Below are positions 1-9,628 of a stretch of 64,000 bases of DNA, piece after piece. The notes under the pieces are model-generated. The model worked only from the letters and a program-made list of their open reading frames with translations, made no database searches and was not told the origin of the DNA. Source of the DNA: Symbiodinium natans (lineage: Eukaryota > Sar > Dinophyceae > Suessiales > Symbiodiniaceae); contig CAJNDS010000365.1 in NCBI GenBank assembly GCA_905221605.1, positions 1 through 64,000 on the forward strand. Direction: 5' to 3'. Position numbers and translations under genes: made by a program. Position 1 is the stretch's first letter. Each line of letters begins with the position of its first letter.

Positions 1-2752
1 CCCTGACAGCCTCAGACGGTGCCGTTTCCGAGTACAAGTCGGTCTGGTCCCGGTCTGCAAAATTTCCGCAGACCACCAGTCTCGCCTTACGTTTGTACCA
101 GGTGCTCGGATCCTCAATGTCCGGGTTATCACCAGGCTTAATGGTGTAGACCATCTTGGTTGGCAAACGCTGGGCTCCAGGACGCTGTATCCACTCTGAT
201 CGCTCAGGAGATCCCAAAGGCAGCTTTTGAATCGCCACACTAACACTGGTGAGCTCCTTCATAATGGCAGGAATCCATTTCTCCCAATTGGCTTCCACCT
301 CCCTTGGGTCCACATTGTGCGTCACCTCGAGAGGACCGACCAAATCATTGAGCAGATCTTCCACGTCCTTGGTGAATGCCGGCTCCATCTTCTTCATCGA
401 CGGGGCCTCACAGCGCTGCTGAGATACTGATCCTCCTATCTTGATCATGCCATTCTCCGCCTCCAGGAACATTTCCCAGGACTCATCCTCCTCGTCTTTG
501 ACCTCCTCCTCCTTTTGCACAACTTCGCCAGGTTCCTGAGAGTCAACCTCCATGTAGTTCATTGCAGCCTCACCCTTTTTCAGGAAGTACTCTGGTAGTT
601 GTGATGGTGGTGGTAAGAAGCCATAGTCCTCGAGGCTCTGGATCATCTCCCTTGAGAGACTACCGAAGCAGTTTGGAGTGTAGGCGATAAGAACCGTTCT
701 TGTTCCAGACCATGGTAGTACTTCATGTAGTTTCCGGGGTAGAAATGTCATACAACTTCCAGCCCGGATCCTGTGAACTTGCCCATATCGCCGTCGCCCT
801 TGGTCATCTTCTCTCTCCATAACCTCCCCCGTAACGATGTCGCCTGGTGACAGCTCCACCCATAGATCTCCTCCCTTAGCTGGGGTTCGCACAGGTATCA
901 CTGTGTTGAAGGCCTTCTCATCGTTATTCGAATCCTTGTGCATTCCTCGCTCAGCATTCCTTGCCACCCAAATAGCCATGTAGTTTGCCTCGGGGTTTAT
1001 CTCGGTGACAATCCGAGTCAGTACCCGAGTTAGCTCTGGGTGTTCATGTAGACCACGAAGCCAACCCACGGTACCCCCATGTCGGTAGACTCCGAACTTC
1101 TTGTCGTCGAAGAATCCCGTTTCTGCCACCTCATCCACTACTTGAAGTGCAACTCCCCGGTCCCAGTTCTCCAAGAGGACCTTGCACCGATCTCGAACAT
1201 AGGATCCCAACTCCTCCTCGGACAACTCCATCCTTCGCATCTCTATGCTTTCCAATGGCGTCTTGCCCACCACTCTTCTCTTCGGAGCTGGGGCCTCCTC
1301 CACCTGTAGCTCTTCATGGGGTAGCCCGGGATCAATTAGTCGAGGTCGCACATGAAAGGTGTGGATGAACTTCTCCTTGCCCTTCTCATCCTCTGGAACA
1401 TACACCACATGCCCCTCATCCAACAAGTTGCTCAATCCCACATAGGTGCCCTTGATCCACTTAGTTTCGAATGCCCTTTCCCGTCTTCTCGGTCCGGACG
1501 AATCAAAGGCCTTCTGCTTCACGTGAACCACTGCACCAAAAGGAGCCAGCAACCGACTCTTCCAACCCAGCACCTTGGATCTTTGGATGGCTGTTGCTGC
1601 TTCGGCCGCTGCCGGCCAGAGCCTCACTGGCAGCTTTGATGCCAACAGCAGTGTTCTTGTTCTGTCCTTAACCCAGCGCACTGCCCCCTCAGCTTGTCCA
1701 TTTCCTTGAGGTATTCCCGGCTCCGACCATGTAGCTCGTATGCCTTGATCTCGTAGCCACGTCCTGATCGAGTGATTGAACGTTTCACCCTTGTCAGCAT
1801 GTAGACGAAACACCGGAAGACCTCGCGATTGCAGGTACAGCACGATGTCCTGGATCACTCCCTTGACAGTTGAGGAACCATTGTTGGTTAACGCGCGGGC
1901 AAACAAAAGGTGGGTTGTCTCCGGGCACTCGCAATCCGGGAAGGCTCTGTGCTCGCTGTCCTTGACCTGGTCCTCCTCGGCTAGATGCACTTGCTCCTCC
2001 TGATCCTCTCCACCACCTTCATCGTCAGGACCAATCTCAGAAGGCTCGTACATCACATCCTCGTAGTCCCGGAACTCTTCCCGCTGCTTGGTTGTTCCTC
2101 CAGCAAACCTACTGTCGCCCCGCTCCACCTCACAAGCATCCTCCTCCTGGGACTGTGCTTCGTCCACGTCCGATTCATAGTCCATGCTCTCACCAACCTC
2201 GAAGGGATCCTCCTCCTCAGCTAGCACTGGCATATGCGACTCTTCCCCCTCTAGGCCTTGTGGTGGTTCATCCTCTCGACCATCATCACCTGGAGGTTGA
2301 CGCCCCGTATAGCCCTTCACATATTCCTTGGGAAGAACATACTTGGCCACCAGCATGTATCGCAGGTTCTTCCCCATGGTTCCCTTTGAGGTAACATCCA
2401 AGCCTGGCTTCACTGGGCCCGCCAAATCGATCGTCAGGACGAACGTGCTCGGATGTCTGGCTCGGGCATGACGACGTCCAGTCCCTCTAGCCATCACACA
2501 CGTAAGGCAGTCCCTCCGATAGTCTGCGTGCCCAGAACAAACGTGCCGCTGCCATTCACCAGGAGAAATTGCCACCCTTGCCGGGCAACACAAAGGCTGC
2601 TGGTCCCAAAGCCTCATTGCCATGACCATGCTATCCACTAGTCCCGGTGACCATTCTGGATCGACCTTGACGTTGGGGATCTCCTCCTGAGGGTCTAGGT
2701 CTTCATACCCTATTCCATCCAATCCCATGAGGTAATAGACGTTCGTTCCCAT
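1..2752 (-). CDS. Copia pol downstream part: integrase, 2OG-oxygenase-like domain, RT start (partial)
   Basis: A second minus-strand frame starts around 2752 (MGTNVYYLMGLDG) and is in the same phase at position 2 (reading DQTDLYSETAPSEAVR), with no stop that I could see. It includes an integrase zinc-binding region around 2500-2560 (HADYRRDCLTC), the catalytic core with first Asp in LTIDLAGPVK (about 2425), second Asp in LHADKGETF (about 1790) and Glu in NGQAEGAVRW (about 1695). The D to E spacing is the usual 35 or so, but about 200 residues, strongly acidic in part, separate the first two Asp. About 670-1010 reads as a 2OG-Fe(II) oxygenase-like fold. At 1-160 PTKMVYTIKPG and YKRKARLVVCGNF match the start of a copia reverse transcriptase. 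Truncated by the window. Confidence 0.8.
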   Translation of the reverse strand, partial: MGTNVYYLMGLDGIGYEDLDPQEEIPNVKVDPEWSPGLVDSMVMAMRLWDQQPLCCPARVAISPGEWQRHVCSGHADYRRDCLTCVMARGTGRRHARARHPSTFVLTIDLAGPVKPGLDVTSKGTMGKNLRYMLVAKYVLPKEYVKGYTGRQPPGDDGREDEPPQGLEGEESHMPVLAEEEDPFEVGESMDYESDVDEAQSQEEDACEVERGDSRFAGGTTKQREEFRDYEDVMYEPSEIGPDDEGGGEDQEEQVHLAEEDQVKDSEHRAFPDCECPETTHLLFARALTNNGSSTVKGVIQDIVLYLQSRGLPVFRLHADKGETFNHSIRTWLRDQGIRATWSEPGIPQGNGQAEGAVRWVKDRTRTLLLASKLPVRLWPAAAEAATAIQRSKVLGWKSRLLAPFGAVVHVKQKAFDSSGPRRRERAFETKWIKGTYVGLSNLLDEGHVVYVPEDEKGKEKFIHTFHVRPRLIDPGLPHEELQVEEAPAPKRRVVGKTPLESIEMRRMELSEEELGSYVRDRCKVLLENWDRGVALQVVDEVAETGFFDDKKFGVYRHGGTVGWLRGLHEHPELTRVLTRIVTEINPEANYMAIWVARNAERGMHKDSNNDEKAFNTVIPVRTPAKGGDLWVELSPGDIVTGEVMEREDDQGRRRYGQVHRIRAGSCMTFLPRKLHEVLPWSGTRTVLIAYTPNCFGSLSREMIQSLEDYGFLPPPSQLPEYFLKKGEAAMNYMEVDSQEPGEVVQKEEEVKDEEDESWEMFLEAENGMIKIGGSVSQQRCEAPSMKKMEPAFTKDVEDLLNDLVGPLEVTHNVDPREVEANWEKWIPAIMKELTSVSVAIQKLPLGSPERSEWIQRPGAQRLPTKMVYTIKPGDNPDIEDPSTWYKRKARLVVCGNFADRDQTDLYSETAPSEAVR

Positions 2753-5700
2753 CGAACTTCACCTGGATCATGTCCATCTCCTCCTGGAATTCCTCCCACA
2801 GGTCAGTGGACCACAACGAACCGCTACCCCGTGATGCTGGATGCTCGAGGGCAAAGGCGACCGGACGCTCCTTGTTTCTGGCCATCGGGACTGCCGCCCT
2901 TGCTTCCTTGGCTATGACATACAGCCACATCATCCGAGTGATCACCTTCAGAGCCTTCTGGGCTTGATCATCACCATCATCATCAAACCTTGCAGATCGC
3001 CCAGGTGGTCCTCCGAGAACCGCACCGATTCGACCATTCAATGCCCCCCACATCAGCAATCGCCAAGTTGGACTCCTCAGGATACTGTGTCCCTGGCAGC
3101 GAGCGATGTCCAACTCCAACACTGCCGTGTTGCCTTGATCCAGCTGGAACATCTTATAGTGTCCCGGATCACCTGCAAACAGATGGATCACCCACTTCTT
3201 TGATCCCCACAGATATCTCTTCTGAGGACGAGTGAGGAAGTCAACTCCCTTGAAGACCTCCCATCCGGCATCCTTGACCTCGTCCTGGACCAGATCACGA
3301 AGGCACTCCTCCGACACATTCTTCAAGAACGGGGCATCCCTGAGGCTTCTCAAACCCGCATCCAAGGACCCAGTGGCGACATACTCCCTAATGTAGTCCT
3401 TCCACCCTTTATCCAACTGGAGCGCTGCCATCGCTACGAGGTCCTGGGTCTCGGCAATCTCATTCTCGAGCACCTCCCTTCTTTTATCCTCGATCTTTGC
3501 GATGAGCGAAAGTGCTTCTGCTTCACATAGCTGAGGACATCCACCAGAGACGCTCAGCGGAATGCGGTTGTCGCTCTTGTCGTACAGGTAGCACTCGGTA
3601 GGGGACCATCGTAGGGTGTATCCAAGTGTTCCAACGAGCTCACCCATGGGCACGATTGTCTGTCCTCCATCTCCACCTGTGCCCGTCTCTGACATTCCCT
3701 TCCTCGGAGGCATAAGCAACGAGCCATTGTCGCTCATTCTCATCACCAAATTGTGGTTGCCCGCCAATTGGACCATGACCTTCTCAGCCTCACTCCATTC
3801 CTTGTATGAACGAGCTGATCTCAGGCAATGGGTGGCTCCACTATCCAACAAAGCTGTTGAGGAAGACTTCATGGCACAGACCTGTATCCCCCTAACCACC
3901 AGAGTTCGCACCGCCGGACCCGTCTTCTCAGGTGATTCCCCTCGATCTCCCGGAGCCTGGGCCTGCATTACTTGTTGCGCAGCTTGAACCAAGGTTTCAA
4001 GGGTCCATGGGGTTCCCTGTACCACCGACCCATCAGTCGCCCCAGTCGTGGAGGTTGTGGACAACGACGCCACCCCAGGAGTAGTGGACAAACTCTTCGC
4101 CCCTCCACCACTTGCCTCAGAGCCGGTCGGTCCATGAGGAGGCCGTGGTCCACTCTTCCCAACTCCACAGTCCTTCTGTCTGTGGGACTCAGATCCACAG
4201 CTCAAACACTTCTTTTTTCGTACTTCACGATCAAGGTGAGCCATGTTGTGACTGAAGTTGCAGCGGGATCCTCTCCGACACCCAGAAGGCTTCATGAAGT
4301 AGCGACACATGTCTGTTTTGCCACCCTTCTCCTTGTCCTTCTCAGGTGACTTGCTGGTGGGTGCAGTCCTTGGCTCACCTCGGTCCAGTGCTTGTAGTCT
4401 AGGATGTAGCCCCTCAGCTGTTGTTGATCCTGAAGGACAGCTCGCCGCCACATTCTCCAACTCTGCTTGCAAATGCTTCTGGTACGCCCTCACCTGCTCT
4501 TCACCGGGTTGCCCATCAAGACGAAGAGTCGTACGAAGCATAGCCGTCCTGAAGGCCGAGTCCGGGTTGGAGTCGATGTACTTGGCAGTGAGAAGCTTCA
4601 GACCACGAGCTAAAACAGAAGGGTCCGGGGCTGCCATCCCTAGTGTCTCACATCTTGCCATCCACCTTGGCCAGCTCCGAACCACACGAAGAACTTCCTG
4701 TATGGTGTCCTTGTCCACGTAGTCCATGGGACTCTGGAGGCGCTTGAGGACATCCTGTCTTTCCAGGCTCCCCCCAGGTTGGTAGGTAGTGTAGAGCCGG
4801 AAGAGCATATCCACTGAGCTGGTGGATATTCGATTGGCAATCATGTCCATCTTCTGCTCCTCAGACATGGCTGCCAGGAGCATTGCCGTCACCCTTGCAT
4901 TCAATCTGGTCCATTTTCCGGTCGCTAGTTCTTCCCCTCCACGAGGCTGAACCGTCAATCTCTCCAAGGGTGTAGAAGACAACCATGCCTTGTAAGCCCT
5001 GTCCACAACTCCCAGCACTGCCCTCCACCACGTTCCACTCTGCTCGCTGATGTCGTACATCACCGCAGCCGTGACCTCCACCCAATCCTGAAACTGTAGC
5101 GCCACTTCAGCACCACTCTTGACTGTTGGCAGTGGACTCAGGGTTGACGTGCCTGGCTTGATCACCTCCGCTCCATTTCCAGACGACTTCTGAAGGGCTT
5201 GGGCCTGGAGTTCCTGCAGTTGAGCAATTCCCTTCGTGAGCGCCTCGATTGCAGGAGAGTCTCTGGGATGATCAGGTCGTGGCGGGGGAGATTCGCTCCG
5301 AGGCCTTGTCAACCAAGAGCGAAGAAAACCCCTAGGCTCCTCCTGCTCCATGGTCCTTGGTGGTGGCATAGGAGGCGGTGCTGGCATGGTTGAGGTAGGT
5401 CTACTCCGAGTGGATTGGTGATCACCTTGAGGCTCCACACTAGGCCCTTGAGGCTCGGACCCGTGCTCACACTTCCCGCTACCCCAAAGATCAGCAGGTC
5501 CCAGATGAGCTGAAGCAAGATCACTCAGCAGTCCTCCAGGGCGCTCAGGTACTTCTGGTCGCGGTGGTAGATCTCCTCGAGGTGGTCCACTAAGAGGCAA
5601 CTCCTGTTGAGTCGCTGCAGTCGCCTTGGCCCGCTTCACATGACGAAGGTTCTCCCTCTCCTCCTCAAGCTGCTGACGAAGCGCCATGTTTTGCTCCTCC

Positions 5701-6578
5701 GCCACCTGCAATCTAGAGAGAATCCCTCCAAGCTGTCGCTGGACCTCGGCCTGAACCGCCTCGCTGGGAAAATCCGAGGAGCTTGGCGGTGTAGGTGGCC
5801 TCACACTCATTGGTCTCCCTGGCGACCTCAACGTGAACGTTGGACCACCCGGTGTAGATGTTCCGGTACTCCCTGCCATAGGGCTTGGAACCATATCGCC
5901 ATGCCCCACACTTAAATAGCTGCCCAGCCTGGCAACCCATCTCGGCATCTCTAGTCCTCCCAACCAGTTCTGCCCTGCCGGAAGAGAAAACGAATGCCCA
6001 TTCCGTGACCTCGGAGTCACGGATCCCATCTGGAGATAATCTGCACTGCCTCGCCCAGATGTCTCGCCATAGTCCTGCCATCCGTCCAGACCAGTCGTCG
6101 TCGGAGCACTTAGTTGCTCCCCCTGCAACTCGCCAGATTCGGTGGGCTCCACCAACAGCGCACCTCGCGAAGCTATAGACTCCCCATGAGCTGCCCCTGA
6201 TCCAGGAGCCATCACCTCCCCAAGCAGCTCACCTCTGTAGCCTGCAACTACTCCAGATCCACCAGCCGAGTCCCTTGTTGTGGGCTCATTCGAGGGTCCA
6301 GGTTGGTTCTGGACACCATTCACCACCTGCGCAGCAGTCTCAGCTTGGGCGGTCATAACCTGTTGATGCCCTTGTGTGGCATCGGATGCAGCGGAATCCA
6401 TGGCTGCATGCAACGAATAGCGGAGCTTCCGATCCTTTTTCCAACAAACAAGCTGTCCATGCGAAAGATTTGTGATTCTACGAAAGTCTGCTGACTGTGC
6501 ATGTACATAAAGGTCGGTGTCAGCTGTTGCCTTTCGTATGAAGAACTTCTGCTTAAAATCCTGACTCTGGTGACCCAA
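2703..6578 (-). CDS. Gag-protease-methyltransferase-like polyprotein (copia element)
   Basis: Open frame of 1291 codons. The true start may be Met60 (about 6401), where the composition becomes typical of gag (MDSAASDATQ); the first 59 residues may be leader. Residues 60-530 are low-complexity, Pro/Ser/Gly-rich, with a short coiled coil near 280-320 (VAEEQNMALRQQLEEERENL). Residues about 540-720 look like a helical gag capsid domain. A CCCH finger (C-x7-C-x5-C-x3-H, about 753-772) and a CCHC knuckle (C-x2-C-x4-H-x4-C, about 788-801) follow. The protease active site is LLDSGATH at about 908. Residues about 1128-1245 resemble a C5-cytosine methyltransferase core: HLFAG, ELDI, GGPPGRS and LEHPAS, but the catalytic Cys position is Gly. 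The frame is lost after VKFDG near 2750 and the pol reading continues in the next frame. Confidence 0.85.
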   Translation of the reverse strand: MGHQSQDFKQKFFIRKATADTDLYVHAQSADFRRITNLSHGQLVCWKKDRKLRYSLHAAMDSAASDATQGHQQVMTAQAETAAQVVNGVQNQPGPSNEPTTRDSAGGSGVVAGYRGELLGEVMAPGSGAAHGESIASRGALLVEPTESGELQGEQLSAPTTTGLDGWQDYGETSGRGSADYLQMGSVTPRSRNGHSFSLPAGQNWLGGLEMPRWVARLGSYLSVGHGDMVPSPMAGSTGTSTPGGPTFTLRSPGRPMSVRPPTPPSSSDFPSEAVQAEVQRQLGGILSRLQVAEEQNMALRQQLEEERENLRHVKRAKATAATQQELPLSGPPRGDLPPRPEVPERPGGLLSDLASAHLGPADLWGSGKCEHGSEPQGPSVEPQGDHQSTRSRPTSTMPAPPPMPPPRTMEQEEPRGFLRSWLTRPRSESPPPRPDHPRDSPAIEALTKGIAQLQELQAQALQKSSGNGAEVIKPGTSTLSPLPTVKSGAEVALQFQDWVEVTAAVMYDISEQSGTWWRAVLGVVDRAYKAWLSSTPLERLTVQPRGGEELATGKWTRLNARVTAMLLAAMSEEQKMDMIANRISTSSVDMLFRLYTTYQPGGSLERQDVLKRLQSPMDYVDKDTIQEVLRVVRSWPRWMARCETLGMAAPDPSVLARGLKLLTAKYIDSNPDSAFRTAMLRTTLRLDGQPGEEQVRAYQKHLQAELENVAASCPSGSTTAEGLHPRLQALDRGEPRTAPTSKSPEKDKEKGGKTDMCRYFMKPSGCRRGSRCNFSHNMAHLDREVRKKKCLSCGSESHRQKDCGVGKSGPRPPHGPTGSEASGGGAKSLSTTPGVASLSTTSTTGATDGSVVQGTPWTLETLVQAAQQVMQAQAPGDRGESPEKTGPAVRTLVVRGIQVCAMKSSSTALLDSGATHCLRSARSYKEWSEAEKVMVQLAGNHNLVMRMSDNGSLLMPPRKGMSETGTGGDGGQTIVPMGELVGTLGYTLRWSPTECYLYDKSDNRIPLSVSGGCPQLCEAEALSLIAKIEDKRREVLENEIAETQDLVAMAALQLDKGWKDYIREYVATGSLDAGLRSLRDAPFLKNVSEECLRDLVQDEVKDAGWEVFKGVDFLTRPQKRYLWGSKKWVIHLFAGDPGHYKMFQLDQGNTAVLELDIARCQGHSILRSPTWRLLMWGALNGRIGAVLGGPPGRSARFDDDGDDQAQKALKVITRMMWLYVIAKEARAAVPMARNKERPVAFALEHPASRGSGSLWSTDLWEEFQEEMDMIQVKFDGNERLLPHGIGWNRV
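2740..2760 (-). other. Frame break between the two halves of the copia polyprotein
   Basis: Upstream reading ends in VKFDG; the continuing copia homology (MGTNVYYLMGLDG) begins in the overlapping frame at 2752. This is compatible with a small deletion that is not a multiple of three. I see no canonical slippery heptamer, so a lesion is more likely than programmed frameshifting. Confidence 0.6.
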
Positions 6579-6663
6579 GGGGTTTACAAACCGCAGCCTT
6601 CCCTTGGGCCCAAAAGCGCCGCCGGTTGTGAGGCTCGACGACGATCGCCTGGAAGGGGCTTTT

Positions 6664-8320
6664 ACAAAACCCTAAACCCTAAACCCTAAACTCCAGGCCA
6701 CCGCTGTGCTCGGAACCGGCTCAGATACTTCTGGCGAGGTGCCTTGGTCCTAGGTGTGGGTTTAGGGTTTAGGATTTTGAGCATGTTAGGGCTTCTAAAG
6801 GTGTGCATAGGGTTTTGTAGGGTTTAGGGTTTAGGGTTTGGGGTTTAGGGTTTAGGGTTTGGGGTTTCGGGCTTAAATTCCGAAACAACAAGCCCCCAAA
6901 ATTCCTCCGACCTTGTGCTCCTGAAACCCCCAACCCCTGGACTCCTACATCCTCAGCCCCGCAAATCCACAGCTCAACCCTGAACCCTAACCCCTAAAGT
7001 ATCCATTGTGAAAACCCACTGCAGGCCAGTCCCACGAACCGTAACCCACCGTAAACCCGAAATCCTACTCCTAAAGCCTAATTAAAGCCTAAACCCTAAA
7101 CCCTAAACCCTAAGCCCCCCCAAACCCTGTAAGTCCCCTAGGAGAAGCCATTGAAGCTGAAGCCCAACCGCTTGAGCAAGGCGGAGCCGGGGGGTTTAGG
7201 GTTTAGGGTTTAGGGTGTAGGGTTTGGGGTTTGGGGTTTAGGGTTTAGGGTCTAGGGTTTAGGGTTTAGGGTTTAGCATTTAGGGTTTAGCGTTTAGGGT
7301 TTGGGGTTTAGGGTTTAGGAGGTAGAGGGGGGGGGCAGGGCTTGGAGCTTCGGTGTTCAGGGTTCGAGAGCTTGGGTTTTTGGCGTTGGAGTTCTTAGAG
7401 TTTTTGTGGTTTAGGACCCTGGGCTTTCTAGAGATTTTTAGGGGTGTTAGGGAAGCTGTAAGGCATGACCATGTTGGCCATTTCTTGACATTCTCGTCCC
7501 TGTTGGCGTCCCGGATATCGTATGGTGCGGCCCCTTAGTGCAGCCAACAGACCTGACCGGCACCCTAAAACTTGGACCCTAAACCCTAAACCCTAAACCC
7601 CCTAAACCGTAAACCCTAAACCCCCGCAACCATGGGAGTGCGGCGTTGTGGAGGAGGGCTTAAGGGAGTAAGAGTAAGGACGCCCTCCACCCAAAGTTTA
7701 AAATCTCAGGCCCCAAAGCTGCACCCCGTAGTGGGTTTAGGGTTTGGGGTTTAGGGTTTAGGGGAACCCGAAACCCCAACTCCAAACACTCACCCGTGAT
7801 GGGTTCAGGGCTCGTTAACCGGCCCTTAGTTTAGGTTTTATAGGGCTTATAGTGGTCCGAAACCGATTTGGGTCTATATTAGCTAACCCTAACCCTAACC
7901 CTAATCTAAACCCGAACCTAAACCCTAAACCCGAAACCCGACAACCCGAAACCGTAGTCCTGCAAATCGGTACGCAGCCTCACAGCGATGTGCTGCTTCG
8001 GGCAAGCTCAGCTGCGTTTTTTACTCTGGCGTGGGGTTTAGGTTTAGGGTTGTTTGGGGTTCAGAATAGTTTGAATGGTTTAAGAGTTTAGATGGTTTAA
8101 AATTTTCAAGTTTTCGAGGGTTCCGGGTTTTTGCATTATGGCAACCCCGCAGTGAGGGCTTCTTGGGGAAGTGTTCTTGAAGGTTTGCCTGAGGTCTTTG
8201 GGTTTGTTGAGCGTTTAGGGGGTTAGAGTTTGTGGGTTTAGGACAACCGCCCCCCTCACCCTTCTGGCAGAAATGATTTTTTAACCAGTCTTGCGGCTCG
8301 GTCACGTAAATACTATCTAG
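6664..8320. repeat. Interstitial telomere-type repeat mosaic
   Basis: Blocks of CCCTAAA (6665-6690, 7088-7115, 7578-7625, 7880-7930) and TTTAGGG (6820-6870, 7192-7320, 7733-7765) with degenerate variants (TTTGGGG, TTCGGG) alternate with islands of 50-150 bp. Orientation switches repeatedly, unlike a real chromosome end, which would keep one orientation. Frames listed by simple ORF finding here (for example 7353-7538) follow the repeat and are not supported as genes. Confidence 0.85.
7142..7192 (+). CDS. Exon-like fragment, lysine-rich
   Basis: Preceded by a possible acceptor (CCCCTAG) and followed directly by GGGTTTAGGG, which supplies a GT. Reads EKPLKLKPNRLSKAEPG in the plus frame. Too short to identify. 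Supported only by position between a CCCTAAA block on the left and a TTTAGGG block on the right, the arrangement seen for several other coding-like islands here. Confidence 0.25.
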
Positions 8321-8322
8321 GG

Positions 8323-8327
8323 CGGCC

Positions 8328-8358
<31 letters not shown>

Positions 8359-8366
8359 AAAAAAAT
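8323..8366. repeat. Poly-C tract joined to poly-A tract
   Basis: About 25 C followed directly by about 17 A. A second C-to-A junction of the same kind lies at 14797-14831. Lengths of such homopolymers in an assembly are unreliable. Confidence 0.8.
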
Positions 8367-8521
8367 TCGGGATTTTTGCGCACCCTCTGTAGGCGGGAAC
8401 AGGGGCTAGGGGCAGGACGGGTCAGGGTCGAGGGTGGGGGGGAATCGGGCCAAGCCTTGAAGCTTGAGGGGCTAGGCTTTCCAGGCAGTCTTATTCAAAA
8501 CTCATTTTCTTGCGTGGCTTC

Positions 8522-8789
8522 CTGCCCCGCCCCGCCCCCCCCCCCGCCTCCCCCCCCTCCCCCCCCCCGCCCCCCCCCCGCCCCCCCCCCGCCCCCCCCC
8601 CCCGCCCCCCCCCCGCCCCCCCCCCCCCCGCCCCCCCCCCCGGCCGCCCCCACCCCCGCCGCCCCCCCCCCCCCGCCCCCCCCCCCTCCCCCCCCCCCGC
8701 CCCCCCCCCCCCCCCCCCCCCACCCCCCCCCCCCCCGCCCCCCCCGCCCCCCCCCCCCCCCCCCCACCTCCCACCCCCCCCCCCCCCCT
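8522..8789. repeat. C-rich low-complexity tract
   Basis: About 270 bp of C runs broken by single G, T or A. All the proline- or glycine-only frames that cross it (8376-8950 on both strands) are composition artefacts. Ends abruptly at GGATCCCCGGG (about 8790-8800). Confidence 0.85.
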
Positions 8790-9245
8790 CGGATCCCCGG
8801 GACACCAACTTCGCATACCGCGCAACCCACATGAATAGGGGTGTCCTGAATAGTTTCTTGGAAATTCGCATAATTGCAGGTAATGTTGCTAAAACTAGTG
8901 CAACATTAAGAGCCACTGCCACTGAATATAGCCTTAAACTGCATGAATGATGCCTATGCGACTTCGGGAGGATTCCTTGTCTCAGCTAATTTGTCCGCTC
9001 AGGAATATGGCGGTCTCGTGGCAACACATGACTGTCACTTTGCACAGAGGCAGCGTCAGCAAAGGCAGGTGGCGCTGCAGAGATGTTGTTCGGTGGGACT
9101 CAGAGTCTATTGTAATTATTGTGTACGAACGCTAAATTCACATATTCCCGAAGAAGCTGTCATGATTTTGGTTATACTTTATGTAAGATATGAAGACAAT
9201 ATCATCACTTACTACGGTATACCATAGCATATTATGTCCTAGCAT
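8790..9245. other. Unique sequence without a recognised gene
   Basis: About 450 bp of balanced composition with no telomere-type repeats. Two overlapping frames cross it (8943-9227 and 8947-9135), but neither has recognisable motifs. Nothing else is visible. Confidence 0.5.
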
Positions 9246-9431
9246 ATGCATTCGTACTTTGATGCCTCACGTGGCTTCGCACGTGGAGGCCTGAAGCCAA
9301 AGGTGACGGTGAAGGACTTGAGCACGCTGGGCTCAGCCATCAAAGCCGCCACCTGGCCTACCAAATGCTTCAACGCTCCTGGGAAATTGCATGAGTGCGA
9401 ACACCCTTTTTCCCTAAACCGCAGACCCTAA
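9246..9431 (+). CDS. Exon-like fragment, 61 codons, unidentified
   Basis: The stretch from about 9273 to 9404 reads as plausible protein (GFARGGLKPKVTVKDLS then SAIKAATWPTKCFNAPGK) with mixed hydrophobic and charged residues, unlike the repeat-derived frames around it. After 9404 the frame enters CCCTAAA repeats, so the natural end is probably a splice donor or a breakpoint before that. No domain recognised. Confidence 0.35.
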   Translation: MHSYFDASRGFARGGLKPKVTVKDLSTLGSAIKAATWPTKCFNAPGKLHECEHPFSLNRRP

Positions 9432-9520
9432 ACCCTCTCCCTAAACCCTAAACGCTAAACCCTCAACCCTCAACCTAAACCCTCAACCCTCAACCTAAAC
9501 CCTAAACCCTAAACCCCGAC
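9419..9520. repeat. CCCTAAA / CCCTCAA telomere-type array
   Basis: Degenerate heptamers, including an alternating CCCTCAACCT variant. Confidence 0.8.
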
Positions 9521-9628
9521 ACCCGGCATCGGAGAAGGATCCCTGATGGTGGCATATGCTGGTCTGGTCTACCGGCCGACGTCAGAACCAGAATCCTCAG
9601 CACTCTGGTTTAGGGTTTAGGAAAGTCC

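Larger units (their letters stand above)
1..6663 (-). mobile_element. Ty1/copia-type LTR retrotransposon, partial, minus strand
   Basis: Reading the minus strand from 6578 down to 1 gives gag, protease, a methyltransferase-like domain, integrase, a 2OG-oxygenase-like domain and the first part of a reverse transcriptase. Integrase before reverse transcriptase is the copia order. The element runs off the left edge, so the rest of RT, RNase H and the 3' LTR are not visible. At the upstream end the coding frame is followed within about 90 bp by telomere-type repeats (from about 6664), and I could not find a clear LTR or primer-binding site, so the 5' end may be truncated. The internal frame change near 2750 suggests this copy is inactive unless the change is a ribosomal frameshift. 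Confidence 0.85.

Noticed and set aside
6579-6663. Possible 5' LTR or primer-binding site of the copia element
   Set aside because: No TG...CA ends, no tRNA-complementary segment and no second LTR in the window to compare.
8790-8800. GGATCCCCGGG, which resembles a cloning-vector polylinker
   Set aside because: Only 11 bp match and no further vector sequence follows. Chance or assembly noise at the end of a C tract is as likely.
8376-8950. Proline-only and glycine-only open frames on both strands
   Set aside because: They translate a C-rich low-complexity tract; composition and simultaneous openness in many frames show they are artefacts.
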